Origin: Candidatus Cloacimonadota bacterium
GTDB taxonomy: Bacteria > Cloacimonadota > Cloacimonadia > Cloacimonadales > JAIOQZ01
NCBI GenBank assembly: GCA_021106755.1
Contig: JAIOTM010000449.1
Coordinates: 1-10,202, forward strand
Direction: 5' to 3'
DNA: 10,202 nt
This document shows positions 1 to 7,024 of the stretch, piece after piece. How positions within the stretch are numbered: the first letter of the stretch is position 1; every line of letters starts with the position of its first letter. A model generated the notes under the pieces. It was not told the DNA's origin and made no database searches. It saw nothing but the letters and a program-made list of their open reading frames with translations. The translations under genes and the position numbers were made by a program.

Positions 1-630
1 GGTAAGTGGACGAAAGCCATTGAATATTACGAATGCGCTATTGAAAAATCCAAAGAGAATAACTTTCTGGAAGGTCTGTGTAAATCTTACAATAACCTCG
101 GAGACCTCTACGAAAAACGGGGTGATTACAATCTGGCTTACGACCTCTATATCAAAGGTATTGAAATAGTTGGCGATGTACAGGATGAGATTCTGAAAGC
201 TGAGTTGTTTGGTAATCTTGGCAGTGTGTTAACACATCTGCATAAATTTGGGGAAGCATACGGATATCTCGTTGAAACCTACGATTATTTCAAGAGTCTT
301 AACAAACGTGATAAACTTATGATTGAAGCCTGTCACAAACAGGGATTCTATTTTATTCAGACCCGCAATTACGAAAGTGCACTCTATTATCTCAATCAGG
401 CATTGAGTATGTCCAGAGAGATTACTAATGAATTTGAGATTGGATACTCTTTCTACCTGCTGGCACTTCTTGAAAGGAAAAATCTGGAAAAAGCGACAGA
501 ATATCTGACTCAGGCAATTGAGATTTTTGTTGAGACCAACAGCAGTTTCGAGTTAGCACAGGCGAACTACGAATTCGCTCTGATTCTACACGAGAAACAG
601 GATTGGGAGCAAGCCCTCGAAATACTCTAA
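1..630 (+). CDS. TPR-repeat N-terminal segment of the regulator (5' partial)
   Basis: The frame is open from base 1 to the TAA at 628-630 (209 residues, start lies to the left). It encodes tandem tetratricopeptide helices spaced about 34-40 residues apart. Typical TPR positions are visible: an A-helix pattern such as SYNNLGDLYEKRGDYNLAY early on, then YYLNQALSMSRE, then NLEKATEYLTQAIEIF and finally KQDWEQALEIL. In this family an N-terminal TPR array usually serves as a protein-protein or sensing platform controlling the AAA+ motor. The final helix stops abruptly at the TAA in the middle of a TPR B-helix, which indicates truncation rather than a natural C-terminus. If translated alone it would be a soluble TPR fragment. 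Confidence 0.8.
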   Translation, partial: GKWTKAIEYYECAIEKSKENNFLEGLCKSYNNLGDLYEKRGDYNLAYDLYIKGIEIVGDVQDEILKAELFGNLGSVLTHLHKFGEAYGYLVETYDYFKSLNKRDKLMIEACHKQGFYFIQTRNYESALYYLNQALSMSREITNEFEIGYSFYLLALLERKNLEKATEYLTQAIEIFVETNSSFELAQANYEFALILHEKQDWEQALEIL

Positions 631-687
631 AACAATAAAAAGTTAATAAAAGAATTCGAGGCAATTAAGTTCCTCGAAAAAAACGAT

Positions 688-2016
688 ATGCTCATCCAGA
701 AAATAATGAAGGAGCACGAAACAGAATTAAAAGTCTCAAAAAATCAGGAAACATTGCTCAACCAGTTCTATGAGATTACTCAGCATCTTAATCTGATTCA
801 GGATTTTGATGTTCTCCTCGAAACCGCGTTAGACAGGCTCGTAGGTTTGTCGGAAGCAGATGGTGGAATTCTCTGTCTGTACAACAGCAGGGCAACTCCC
901 GACTCCTGGGAGTACCAGATGTATAATAATTTCTCTACAGACGATGAAGAGCACACCGCTCTTATGGACACTGTTATAGAGACTTTTAATAAAAAGGAAG
1001 GGCTTAACCTCAAGCAACCTCATTTTGCTCCCCAGTTCAACAATATTATTACATTCCCGCTTATTATGAGAAATAATATACTGGGTGTGATTTTACTCTT
1101 CAGCAAGCATGGCTCTCACTACTTCTCTGAGAAGATGTTTAACCTGATGAACGCCCTTTGCAATCAGATTGTGGTAATTGTCGAAAACATACGCCATACT
1201 AATCTGACTAAATCTCACGCTATCATTCGGGAAGAGCTGAGTGCGACAAGTTCATACACCAATATTATTGGTAAGAGTGAGAAAATACAGGAAATTTTTC
1301 AGGTAATAGAGAAGATAAAAGATACACCTACTACAGTACTGATTGAAGGTCCCAGCGGGACAGGTAAAGAACTGATTGCCAGAGCAATCCACTATACCAG
1401 TAACAGGCGGAATAAGAAATTCATTGCTCAGTACTGCGGCGCGTTACCGGAAACCCTTCTGGAAAGCGAATTATTCGGGCATGTGAAAGGTGCTTTTACC
1501 GGAGCTGCCTATGATAAAAAAGGCTTGTTTGAGGTTGCCGATACAGGTACATTCTTTTTAGACGAAATCGCTGATATCAGTCTTTCCACTCAGGCAAAGC
1601 TATTACGTTTTCTGCAGGAAGGAGAGATTAAGCGGGTTGGCTCAACCAAGACAACCAAAGTGGACGTTCGGGTAATATGCGCGACTAATGTTTCGCTCGA
1701 CGAGAGAGTAAAAATGGGCGAATTCCGTCTTGACCTCTACTATCGACTAAATGTAATAAAAATAAAGATGCCGGCATTAAAAGAGCGGAAATCTGATACT
1801 CCGCTACTCGCAATTCATTTCTTAGACAAATACAACAAGAAAATGAATAAAAAGACACTTGGAATTACAGACGAAGCAATGAAATATCTTACTAACTGCG
1901 GTTGGCCCGGCAACATCCGGCAGTTGGAAAACGAGATTGAGCGGGCAGTAACTCTTGCCGAAAACGATTCTTTCAGAAGATGTATTCAAGTACACAGAGC
2001 ATACAGAAACGCTTGA
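688..2016 (+). CDS. GAF plus sigma54-interaction AAA+ segment of the regulator
   Basis: Counting from the ATG at 688, a coiled-coil stretch is followed by a GAF-like sensor (about residues 25-170) and an NtrC-type AAA+ domain starting near residue 192 (NIIGKSEKIQEIF). Walker A is GPSGTGKE (221-228, K227), the sigma54-contact loop GAFTGA is 268-273, Walker B is FFLDEI with D292/E293, and arginines R347 and R353 lie in the sensor/arginine-finger region FRLDLYYRLN. The motif GWPGNIRQLENEIERAV closes the domain. The intact GAFTGA implies sigma54-dependent activation. The last residues (RRCIQVHRAYRNA) do not resemble the family and are an out-of-frame tail; the true continuation is in the +1 frame. 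The ATG has no visible Shine-Dalgarno, so this segment was probably the interior of a larger protein. Confidence 0.8.
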   Translation: MLIQKIMKEHETELKVSKNQETLLNQFYEITQHLNLIQDFDVLLETALDRLVGLSEADGGILCLYNSRATPDSWEYQMYNNFSTDDEEHTALMDTVIETFNKKEGLNLKQPHFAPQFNNIITFPLIMRNNILGVILLFSKHGSHYFSEKMFNLMNALCNQIVVIVENIRHTNLTKSHAIIREELSATSSYTNIIGKSEKIQEIFQVIEKIKDTPTTVLIEGPSGTGKELIARAIHYTSNRRNKKFIAQYCGALPETLLESELFGHVKGAFTGAAYDKKGLFEVADTGTFFLDEIADISLSTQAKLLRFLQEGEIKRVGSTKTTKVDVRVICATNVSLDERVKMGEFRLDLYYRLNVIKIKMPALKERKSDTPLLAIHFLDKYNKKMNKKTLGITDEAMKYLTNCGWPGNIRQLENEIERAVTLAENDSFRRCIQVHRAYRNA

Positions 2017-2185
2017 TTTACTTGATAAATTTACACTTAAAGATGCAGGAAAAGATTTAGAAAGACGCATGATACGTAAATCTCTTGATGATCGTGACGG
2101 AAACCAAACTCAGGCTGCAAAAGACCTGGGACTCAGCCGACAAGGACTTATTAAGAAAATAAAGCGGTATGACATCGAGAAATAA
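1955..2185 (+). CDS. Fis-type HTH C-terminal segment, frameshifted from the AAA+ domain
   Basis: This frame supplies the missing end of the activator: a linker (SEDVFKYTEHTETLDLLDKF), then an ERRMIRKSLDDRDGNQTQAA helix and a DLGLSRQGLIKKIKRY recognition helix. That is the classic Fis/NtrC C-terminal DNA-binding domain. The TTG at 1955 is only a formal start with no ribosome site; sensible protein begins around 1970, where it should join the preceding segment. The TAA at 2183-2185 lies 17 bases inside the downstream helicase gene, so ribosomes finishing here could reinitiate at its ATG (2169). Alone, the fragment would be a DNA-binding domain without an ATPase. Confidence 0.7.
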   Translation: MPKTILSEDVFKYTEHTETLDLLDKFTLKDAGKDLERRMIRKSLDDRDGNQTQAAKDLGLSRQGLIKKIKRYDIEK

Positions 2186-4979
2186 TCAAATAGTCGCTAC
2201 CGATTTCATCGCCTTTGATATAGAAACTACCGGACTTGTTCCGACAGAATGCGAGATTATCGAACTGGCGGCAGTGCGTTTCCATAACGGTGAAGTCGAA
2301 AGCACTTTCAATACATTTATAAAACCACAAAGCGCAGTTCCAAATTTTATTAAACAGCTTACTCATATTACCGAAAAGCAGCTTGCGGCAGGTTTGCCTG
2401 TCAGGGATGGTTTATCGCAATTAGTAGAATTTGTTGGAAATGACATACTGGTATGCCACAACGCACCCTTTGATATAGAATTTACTAATCATCATTTAGC
2501 GATAAAGGGATTACCGCGGTTAGCAAATCGTTGCTACGATACGTTGGAAATATCCCGTTGTTATTTACCATTTGTTGCCAATCACAAGTTGCAAACTATG
2601 TGCGAGCGGTTTGCTATCCCGCTTGAAGGTGCTCACCGGGCTTATGTGGACGCTGAAGCCACAGGTAAACTGCTTTTACACTTACAGGCATATATTCTTG
2701 ATAATATACCATTACAACTCAACGGAAAGCTATCAGTACTTGTACAGCATGCGGAATTATTCAGCGATTTTGGTCTTTTTCTCAACGAAGTATTAGAGCA
2801 TCAGCGGAAAGTTGCTCTCCTTACTAACTACTCCAAAACCTTACAGGAAGCTCCCATAAACAGCATTGAAGCTGATTCAGGTGGGTGGAACACGCTTAGT
2901 ATGGATGAGGTGTTTGGCGAGACAGGGAAATTCAGCGAGACTTTTTCCGCTTACGAGATTCGGCAGGGACAAATTGATATGGCGGTAGCGGTAGAGCAGG
3001 CTTTTGAAGATAAATCGACTTTGCTTGTGGAAGCTGGTACAGGAGTGGGAAAATCGTTTGCTTACATGGTTCCCGCCTTGCAATATTCACTTCAAACAGG
3101 TAACCGTGTAGTTGTTACCACCAACACCAAGAACCTGCAGGAGCAACTCTTTTTCAAGGATATTCCCGCCCTCAAAGAGTGTCTATCTATACCGGTAAAA
3201 GCAGTAATGCTGAAAGGAAGAGATAACTATATCTGCCAGCGACGATGGGAAGAACTTGATTTCCAGAAGCAACTTACCCCTATAGAAGCTGCTCAGATGA
3301 TGCGGATTGTAGTTTGGCAGCATTTTACTAACACTGGTGACATTACCGAAAACACATCCACCGGAAAGTATGGTGGATTATGGCGAAAAATTGCCGCTGA
3401 CAGACATTTTTGTCTTGGCAATAAGTGCGGTTTCTACGGCAATTGCTACCTTATGCGCGTCCGAAGAAAAGCTATAGACGCGAATCTTGTGGTGGTTAAC
3501 CACGCCCTTATGCTTGCCGATTTAATGAATGAAAACAACACCCTTGGAGATTATAGCCACCTTGTAATTGACGAAGCACATCATTTGCCCGAAGCAGTCA
3601 GTAACCACATGGGCATTTCTATAGGATATACCGATGTCAATGGATTGTTAAACTCTATATATTCCAAGCGGATTCAGTTTATGGGCGGAATGATGATAGC
3701 ACTGAAGACCGCGGTTATAAAAAGTATGGTGGATAACGTAACAGAGCAACGGCTTCTCAACACTATTGAAGAACTGATGTCTCTTGTGGAAGATAAGCGG
3801 AAAGTAATCGCAGCTATTTTTACGCGTCTTGGTAAACTCGTTGAGCAACAGGGAGACTGGAACAAGTTGCGTATTCGACCAAACAGTAGTCCAGAGCGGT
3901 TCAAAGAAGATATTCTGCTTTTGGCACAGCTTCTTACAAACTTTCATAATGGCTTGCGAGACATGCGGGATGTGGTTGCCGGAATAAGCGCGGATGTTTT
4001 CCCCAATCATGATATTCAACTTCAAAGGTTAGAAGGTTTAGCAGGTCGTTGCAAGGAACTCAGCGAAAGTGTTCTGGCATTCGCGGATATAGATTTTAAT
4101 AATGCCGCAGTCTGGGTCTCATGTTTCAAGACAAAAGAGTACCCTAACGGAATGTTGAATCTTGCTCCGCTTAACGTGGACGAGCAACTTCAAAAGTTAT
4201 TGTATCCGAAAATGGATTCGCTGATTATGACTTCCGCGACTCTCGCTCTCAGGGGCAAGTTCCGGTTTTTTACAGACCGCATTGGTCTTGATGAAGAAGA
4301 TATTCGCGAAGTAATTGTAGATTCTCCCTTTGATTATGGGACTCAAAGCCGGGCAATTGTACCGACTTTTCTGCCGGACACAATGGATCAGTTTTTTCCC
4401 AACCAGGCGGGAAACGTTCTTCTGGAATTAGTCTCAACAAACCGGATAGGCACAATGGTACTGTTCACTTCTTACGGGTCGATGAACACAATCTATGACA
4501 GATTATCGCAACCATTATTCGAGAGGGACATACCCTTGTTTATACAGAACAAGCTATACAGTCGCACAATGTTGTTGAACGAATTCCGGGAAAAAGGGAA
4601 GGCTGTACTACTGGGAACCAGTTCGTTTTGGGAAGGAGTGGATATTCCCGGCGAGGCGTTACAACTACTTGTTTTGTACAAATTGCCGTTCGCTGTTCCT
4701 TCCGACCCGGTAGTTGAAGCGATTCACGAGAAGTTAGAGCGTGAGAAGAAAAACTCTTTCATGCACTATACTCTGCCTATGGCTCTGCTGAAGTATAAGC
4801 AAGGATTTGGTCGGTTAATCCGAACCAAAGAAGACCGCGGAGTTGTTCTTATTCTCGATAAAAGAGTAACAACAAAACGCTATGGAAAGTATTTCGAAGA
4901 AGTGATTCCCGCAAAAACTTGTCGCATTGATGATGAAGTGCAATTAATTGATACCGTTACCAGTTTCTTTAAATTGTAA
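2169..4979 (+). CDS. dinG: DinG-type ATP-dependent helicase with N-terminal DEDDh 3'-5' exonuclease domain
   Basis: The 936-residue product matches the exonuclease-DinG fusions known from Bacillus and other bacteria in order and length. The N-terminal DnaQ-like domain has ExoI DIETTG (D17, E19), ExoII HNAPFD and ExoIII H-RAYV-D. The helicase is superfamily 2, XPD-like: Walker A EAGTGVGKS (K295), motif Ia VVTTNTKNLQEQL, DEAH at 468-471, motif III MTSATLAL, and motif VI QGFGRLIR near 878-885. Four cysteines fitting an Fe-S cluster are present (C356, C415, C420, C426). Family role: 5'-3' unwinding of damaged or structured DNA in the cytoplasm, here with a linked, apparently catalytically complete exonuclease. 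The ATG overlaps the end of the upstream regulator by 17 bases and has only a weak Shine-Dalgarno, so translational coupling is likely. No clear terminator follows. Confidence 0.93.
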   Translation: MTSRNNQIVATDFIAFDIETTGLVPTECEIIELAAVRFHNGEVESTFNTFIKPQSAVPNFIKQLTHITEKQLAAGLPVRDGLSQLVEFVGNDILVCHNAPFDIEFTNHHLAIKGLPRLANRCYDTLEISRCYLPFVANHKLQTMCERFAIPLEGAHRAYVDAEATGKLLLHLQAYILDNIPLQLNGKLSVLVQHAELFSDFGLFLNEVLEHQRKVALLTNYSKTLQEAPINSIEADSGGWNTLSMDEVFGETGKFSETFSAYEIRQGQIDMAVAVEQAFEDKSTLLVEAGTGVGKSFAYMVPALQYSLQTGNRVVVTTNTKNLQEQLFFKDIPALKECLSIPVKAVMLKGRDNYICQRRWEELDFQKQLTPIEAAQMMRIVVWQHFTNTGDITENTSTGKYGGLWRKIAADRHFCLGNKCGFYGNCYLMRVRRKAIDANLVVVNHALMLADLMNENNTLGDYSHLVIDEAHHLPEAVSNHMGISIGYTDVNGLLNSIYSKRIQFMGGMMIALKTAVIKSMVDNVTEQRLLNTIEELMSLVEDKRKVIAAIFTRLGKLVEQQGDWNKLRIRPNSSPERFKEDILLLAQLLTNFHNGLRDMRDVVAGISADVFPNHDIQLQRLEGLAGRCKELSESVLAFADIDFNNAAVWVSCFKTKEYPNGMLNLAPLNVDEQLQKLLYPKMDSLIMTSATLALRGKFRFFTDRIGLDEEDIREVIVDSPFDYGTQSRAIVPTFLPDTMDQFFPNQAGNVLLELVSTNRIGTMVLFTSYGSMNTIYDRLSQPLFERDIPLFIQNKLYSRTMLLNEFREKGKAVLLGTSSFWEGVDIPGEALQLLVLYKLPFAVPSDPVVEAIHEKLEREKKNSFMHYTLPMALLKYKQGFGRLIRTKEDRGVVLILDKRVTTKRYGKYFEEVIPAKTCRIDDEVQLIDTVTSFFKL

Positions 4980-5134
4980 CACTCAGATTAGTGCCCATAT
5001 CTTACCGCACAATAAGAGATTAAAGCATACAAGCATATTTTCTTAAAATCCTCGTACTACATTTTTACTTACTGCAATAAAATAATTTATGGACAATATT
5101 GAGTTAGTTGTTCAGATTTGCACAAGGAGTTGAT
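4980..5134. other. AT-rich spacer between dinG and the serpin-like gene
   Basis: This 155-bp gap has no convincing rho-independent terminator for dinG; the best stem is CACT/AGTG (4982-4995 region), four pairs only. It is AT-rich around 5065-5095, with a TAAAAT-like -10 candidate but no good -35 at the right distance. Whether the next gene is co-transcribed with dinG or has its own promoter cannot be decided from the sequence. Confidence 0.4.
5124..5129 (+). promoter_or_regulatory. Ribosome binding site that fixes the serpin-like gene start
   Basis: AAGGAG lies 5 nt before the ATG at 5135. An upstream in-frame TTG at 5108 has no such site, and starting there would put extra residues in front of the hydrophobic signal. 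The ATG at 5135 is therefore preferred. Confidence 0.75.
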
Positions 5135-6100
5135 ATGAAGATTATTGCAATTGCCGTGCTTCTGATTGCCCTCGCTATGGTTCTTGTTACTTGCAGTACT
5201 ATTATTCCCTGTGTCCATCTGCTGAATGAAGATGAAGCCGCACATGGTTTAGCGGCTTTGCAGGCTCTTGATACTGGAAAAGAAAATGTTGTAGTAGCTC
5301 CCCATCTCTCTTTGACAACGAGGAGTGTTTCAGAAGGCTGGCAGGATACTGATATAGATATTCAAATCGCACTGTGGTTACCAACTGAAATAACAATCAA
5401 AGAACAGGTTTTCCGCAAACTTACCGCTCGCGGTATAGATGTCCACTCTGTAAATCCATTCTCGAAACAAGACCGTGTCGCCGCCACCAGGTGGCTCAGA
5501 CAACAAATGGGAGTACCTCTTCATACTCCTCCGGTGGAGTTATTTCCCGATTATTGTCTCAACATTGCCGCAACTGAAAAATATTCTGTCAACTTCCGGG
5601 ATAACGGTACAGTTTACAAGGGATTATTTAATAACCAGCTTTGCCCTATGATACGATTTAACAAGCAACAATTGCTCTGGCAGGAAACAACCTATTTCGA
5701 GGCTGTACTGTTACAGGTAAGCAAAGAACAAAGCCTTTGCCTGATTCTTCCTAAATCTGGATATTCGCCCGATATTTTTGTACAGAATCTCAATCCTGAT
5801 ATTTTGCAACACTGGTTAGAACAATTTACTCTACGGAAGTTAGTTATTGATCTGCCTGCGTGGGAAACAAGCGGTATCTCTCTCTTTAATCTTCAGGATA
5901 CAGGTTTAACGGAAGAGCTAACTGATAAAGACCTGCAACCCGGTAAAGGCGTGTATGGCTATAGTTTGAGTTTTCAGGCTGATACCTCTTCCGGAGGGAA
6001 AGAATCAACATTATGCGATATAGCGTTTTCGCACCCATTTCTCTTCGTGCTTATGGAAAAAGGTCATCTCGAAATGTTAGGCGTTTGCCGGAAGATTTAA
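5135..6100 (+). CDS. Degenerate serpin-family protein with N-terminal signal (possible lipoprotein)
   Basis: From the ATG at 5135 the product is 321 residues. Residues 1-19 form a hydrophobic signal or anchor ending LVTC (C20). This is a weak lipobox because Thr at -1 is uncommon. The serpin fold is recognisable in order: NVVVAPHLSL (51-60, compare the serpin N-x-x-x-SP-SI pattern), VNFRDNGTV, YFEAVLLQ-(x)-SLCLILPK (188-207), PDILQHWLEQF, LRKLVIDLPAWE (233-244), and the C-terminal FSHPFLFVLMEKG-LEMLGVCRKI (298-321). The middle is shorter than the usual 370-400 residues: the conserved TNG and 'NAIYF.G.W' region is largely absent. The hinge and reactive loop (about 280-297) lack the EEGTEAAAAT pattern and are about 7 residues short. 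Known inhibitory serpins need that hinge, so this is probably non-inhibitory. It would act outside the cytoplasmic membrane; its role is unknown. Confidence 0.65.
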   Translation: MKIIAIAVLLIALAMVLVTCSTIIPCVHLLNEDEAAHGLAALQALDTGKENVVVAPHLSLTTRSVSEGWQDTDIDIQIALWLPTEITIKEQVFRKLTARGIDVHSVNPFSKQDRVAATRWLRQQMGVPLHTPPVELFPDYCLNIAATEKYSVNFRDNGTVYKGLFNNQLCPMIRFNKQQLLWQETTYFEAVLLQVSKEQSLCLILPKSGYSPDIFVQNLNPDILQHWLEQFTLRKLVIDLPAWETSGISLFNLQDTGLTEELTDKDLQPGKGVYGYSLSFQADTSSGGKESTLCDIAFSHPFLFVLMEKGHLEMLGVCRKI

Positions 6101-6155
6101 TCTATTTACCAGATACCAGTTATGAGAAAAACGTTTCTTCTTTAATCTTAAATAA
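6101..6155. other. Short convergent gap between the serpin-like gene and ndk
   Basis: This 55-bp spacer separates two convergent genes. It holds one weak hairpin (AGAAA 6125-6129, loop AACG, TTTCT 6134-6138) followed by TCTTT on the + strand. Five mostly A-T pairs are too few to call a terminator with confidence. Confidence 0.35.
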
Positions 6156-6569
6156 TTACGGGTTATAATCCGGGAATAATATACCGATTTCTCTTTTCGC
6201 GCTCTCCAATGAATCAGACGCGTGTACCGCGTTTCGTCTCAGAGTCTCACCAAATAATTTCCGAATCGTTCCGTCATGAGCATCGGCAGGATCGGTAGCT
6301 CCTATTAACTCTCTCAACTCCTGAATGCTGTCGTCTTTGCGGACAATACAGGCAACGGTTTTCGCTGACATCATAAATTCAATCAGGTCTTCAAAAAAGT
6401 ACTTATCTTTGTGAACAGAGTAAAAGGCTTCCGCGAGAAAGCGGGTCATCTTGAGCATACGCAGTTCATCGACTATGAAACCTGCTTCCTCCAACAGTTT
6501 CAGGATAGCCCCTATGTGGTTTTTAGCAGTAGCGTTTGGCTTAATCAGGAGGAGTGTCGAGTTAAGCAT
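6156..6569 (-). CDS. ndk: Nucleoside diphosphate kinase
   Basis: The 137-residue product has normal bacterial Ndk length and transfers the gamma phosphate between NTPs and NDPs in the cytoplasm. Catalytic positions are conserved: K10 in LLLIKPNA, Y50, R86, T92 in IGATDP, R103 in GTIR, N113 and the phosphohistidine H116 in RRNAVHASDS. Two normally near-invariant contexts differ. The sequence reads HASDS instead of HGSDS (A117), and DGTIR instead of PGTIR (D99). The ATG directly follows the TAG of the upstream 108-aa gene with no spacer and no obvious own Shine-Dalgarno, so translation is probably coupled to that gene. It is expected to be active, with some uncertainty from the two substitutions. 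Confidence 0.93.
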   Translation of the reverse strand: MLNSTLLLIKPNATAKNHIGAILKLLEEAGFIVDELRMLKMTRFLAEAFYSVHKDKYFFEDLIEFMMSAKTVACIVRKDDSIQELRELIGATDPADAHDGTIRKLFGETLRRNAVHASDSLESAKREIGILFPDYNP

Positions 6570-6896
6570 CTACAGACCAACGGTTTCGTAGTAATCCATA
6601 GCTGCGACTTTGATTGATACATCGCGGTTGAGCGACTCGCTCATCTCCAGCTTGTGCTGAAGCATTCTTGTCCATAAATCGTAAACATCTTTTTGCTTAA
6701 TATCTTCGCCAATCATTTGTTTCAGCAAATCTACGTAGAATGTTTCGCGGTTATTCTCGATAAAAGTGACAACATACTTCATCGTGCTGGCACTGATTTC
6801 GTAAGTTCTGTACCGTGCGTCTATTACAACAATTCCTTGTTTCAACAAACTGTCGAAGTTTATATGCCAGCCAGCGGTTTCAATTTTATTATTCAT
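6570..6896 (-). CDS. Uncharacterised 108-residue protein, first gene of an ndk operon
   Basis: The family is not recognised. The protein is soluble-looking, without signal peptide or membrane segment, and mixed in charge. Its N-terminal third looks partly beta (GIVVIDARYRTYEISASTMKY) and the rest helical (YVDLLKQMIGEDIKQKDVYDLWTRMLQHKLEMSESLNRD). A strong ribosome site AAAGGAGA (6901-6908) sits 4 nt before the ATG, which makes it a real gene. Its TAG abuts the ndk ATG exactly, an arrangement typical of co-translated pairs. A function linked to nucleotide pools or to ndk expression is only an inference from position. Confidence 0.75.
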   Translation of the reverse strand: MNNKIETAGWHINFDSLLKQGIVVIDARYRTYEISASTMKYVVTFIENNRETFYVDLLKQMIGEDIKQKDVYDLWTRMLQHKLEMSESLNRDVSIKVAAMDYYETVGL

Positions 6897-6919
6897 TAGA
6901 TCTCCTTTGAATCACGACT

Positions 6920-6937
6920 AAACTACAAAAATAGTTT
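6920..6937. repeat. 6-bp inverted repeat AAACTA-N6-TAGTTT at the ndk operon promoter
   Basis: Perfect 6-bp arms (6920-6925 and 6932-6937) flank a 6-nt A-rich spacer and overlap the proposed -10 and start site. The position suits repressor binding, but such A/T-rich arms also arise by chance. Confidence 0.35.
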
Positions 6938-6955
6938 TCGGTACTTTTTTGGCAA
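6928..6955 (-). promoter_or_regulatory. Candidate sigma70-type promoter for the 108-aa gene and ndk
   Basis: On the minus strand TTGCCA (6950-6955) is followed after 16 bp by TATTTT (6928-6933). Transcription would start near 6921, giving a leader of about 25 nt that includes the ribosome site. The -10 overlaps a perfect inverted repeat AAACTA/TAGTTT (6920-6937), which could be an operator. Confidence 0.35.
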
Positions 6956-7024
6956 ATAAAAACTCAGGAATATTTGATTTTTACTTGATGAAAGTTTCTA
7001 CTTAATCCAGCTTTACCATACCTG

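Larger units (their letters stand above)
1..2185 (+). pseudogene. Interrupted TPR-GAF-sigma54 activator-Fis HTH regulator, 5' end outside the window
   Basis: Three adjacent reading segments make one regulator when joined: TPR repeats (1-627), a helical linker and GAF domain (about 631-1230), a sigma54-interacting AAA+ domain (about 1255-1960) and a Fis-type HTH (about 2040-2180). Segments 1 and 2 share a reading frame and are separated only by the TAA at 628-630. Codons 631-687 stay open and encode a charged helix that runs into the next segment. No Shine-Dalgarno precedes the ATG at 688, so an independent start there is poorly supported. Segment 2 then leaves frame near 1967-1976 and the HTH continues in the +1 frame. 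All enzymatic motifs are intact, so decay would be recent. The alternative is two sequencing or assembly errors. Family knowledge predicts an ATP-driven activator of sigma54 promoters; target genes are not visible here. Confidence 0.75.

Noticed and set aside
463..480. sigma54 promoter resembling TGGCAC
   Set aside because: TGGCAC at about 463 lacks the TTGC element at the required distance and lies inside TPR coding sequence. A similar match near 3920 in dinG fails the same way.
1964..1980. Programmed +1 frameshifting at the activator
   Set aside because: No slippery +1 context such as CUU-UGA or UCC-UGA with an adjacent stop, and no upstream Shine-Dalgarno-like stimulator was seen. A lesion or read error is simpler.
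5108..5134. TTG start for the serpin-like protein
   Set aside because: It places nine residues before the signal and includes the AAGGAG that serves the ATG at 5135.
6125..6138. Bidirectional terminator between the serpin-like gene and ndk
   Set aside because: Only five mostly A-T pairs with a 4-nt loop; too weak to call.
6411..6899. Plus-strand ORFs opposite ndk and the 108-aa gene
   Set aside because: They are antisense shadows without ribosome sites; the minus-strand genes have family matches or strong ribosome sites.
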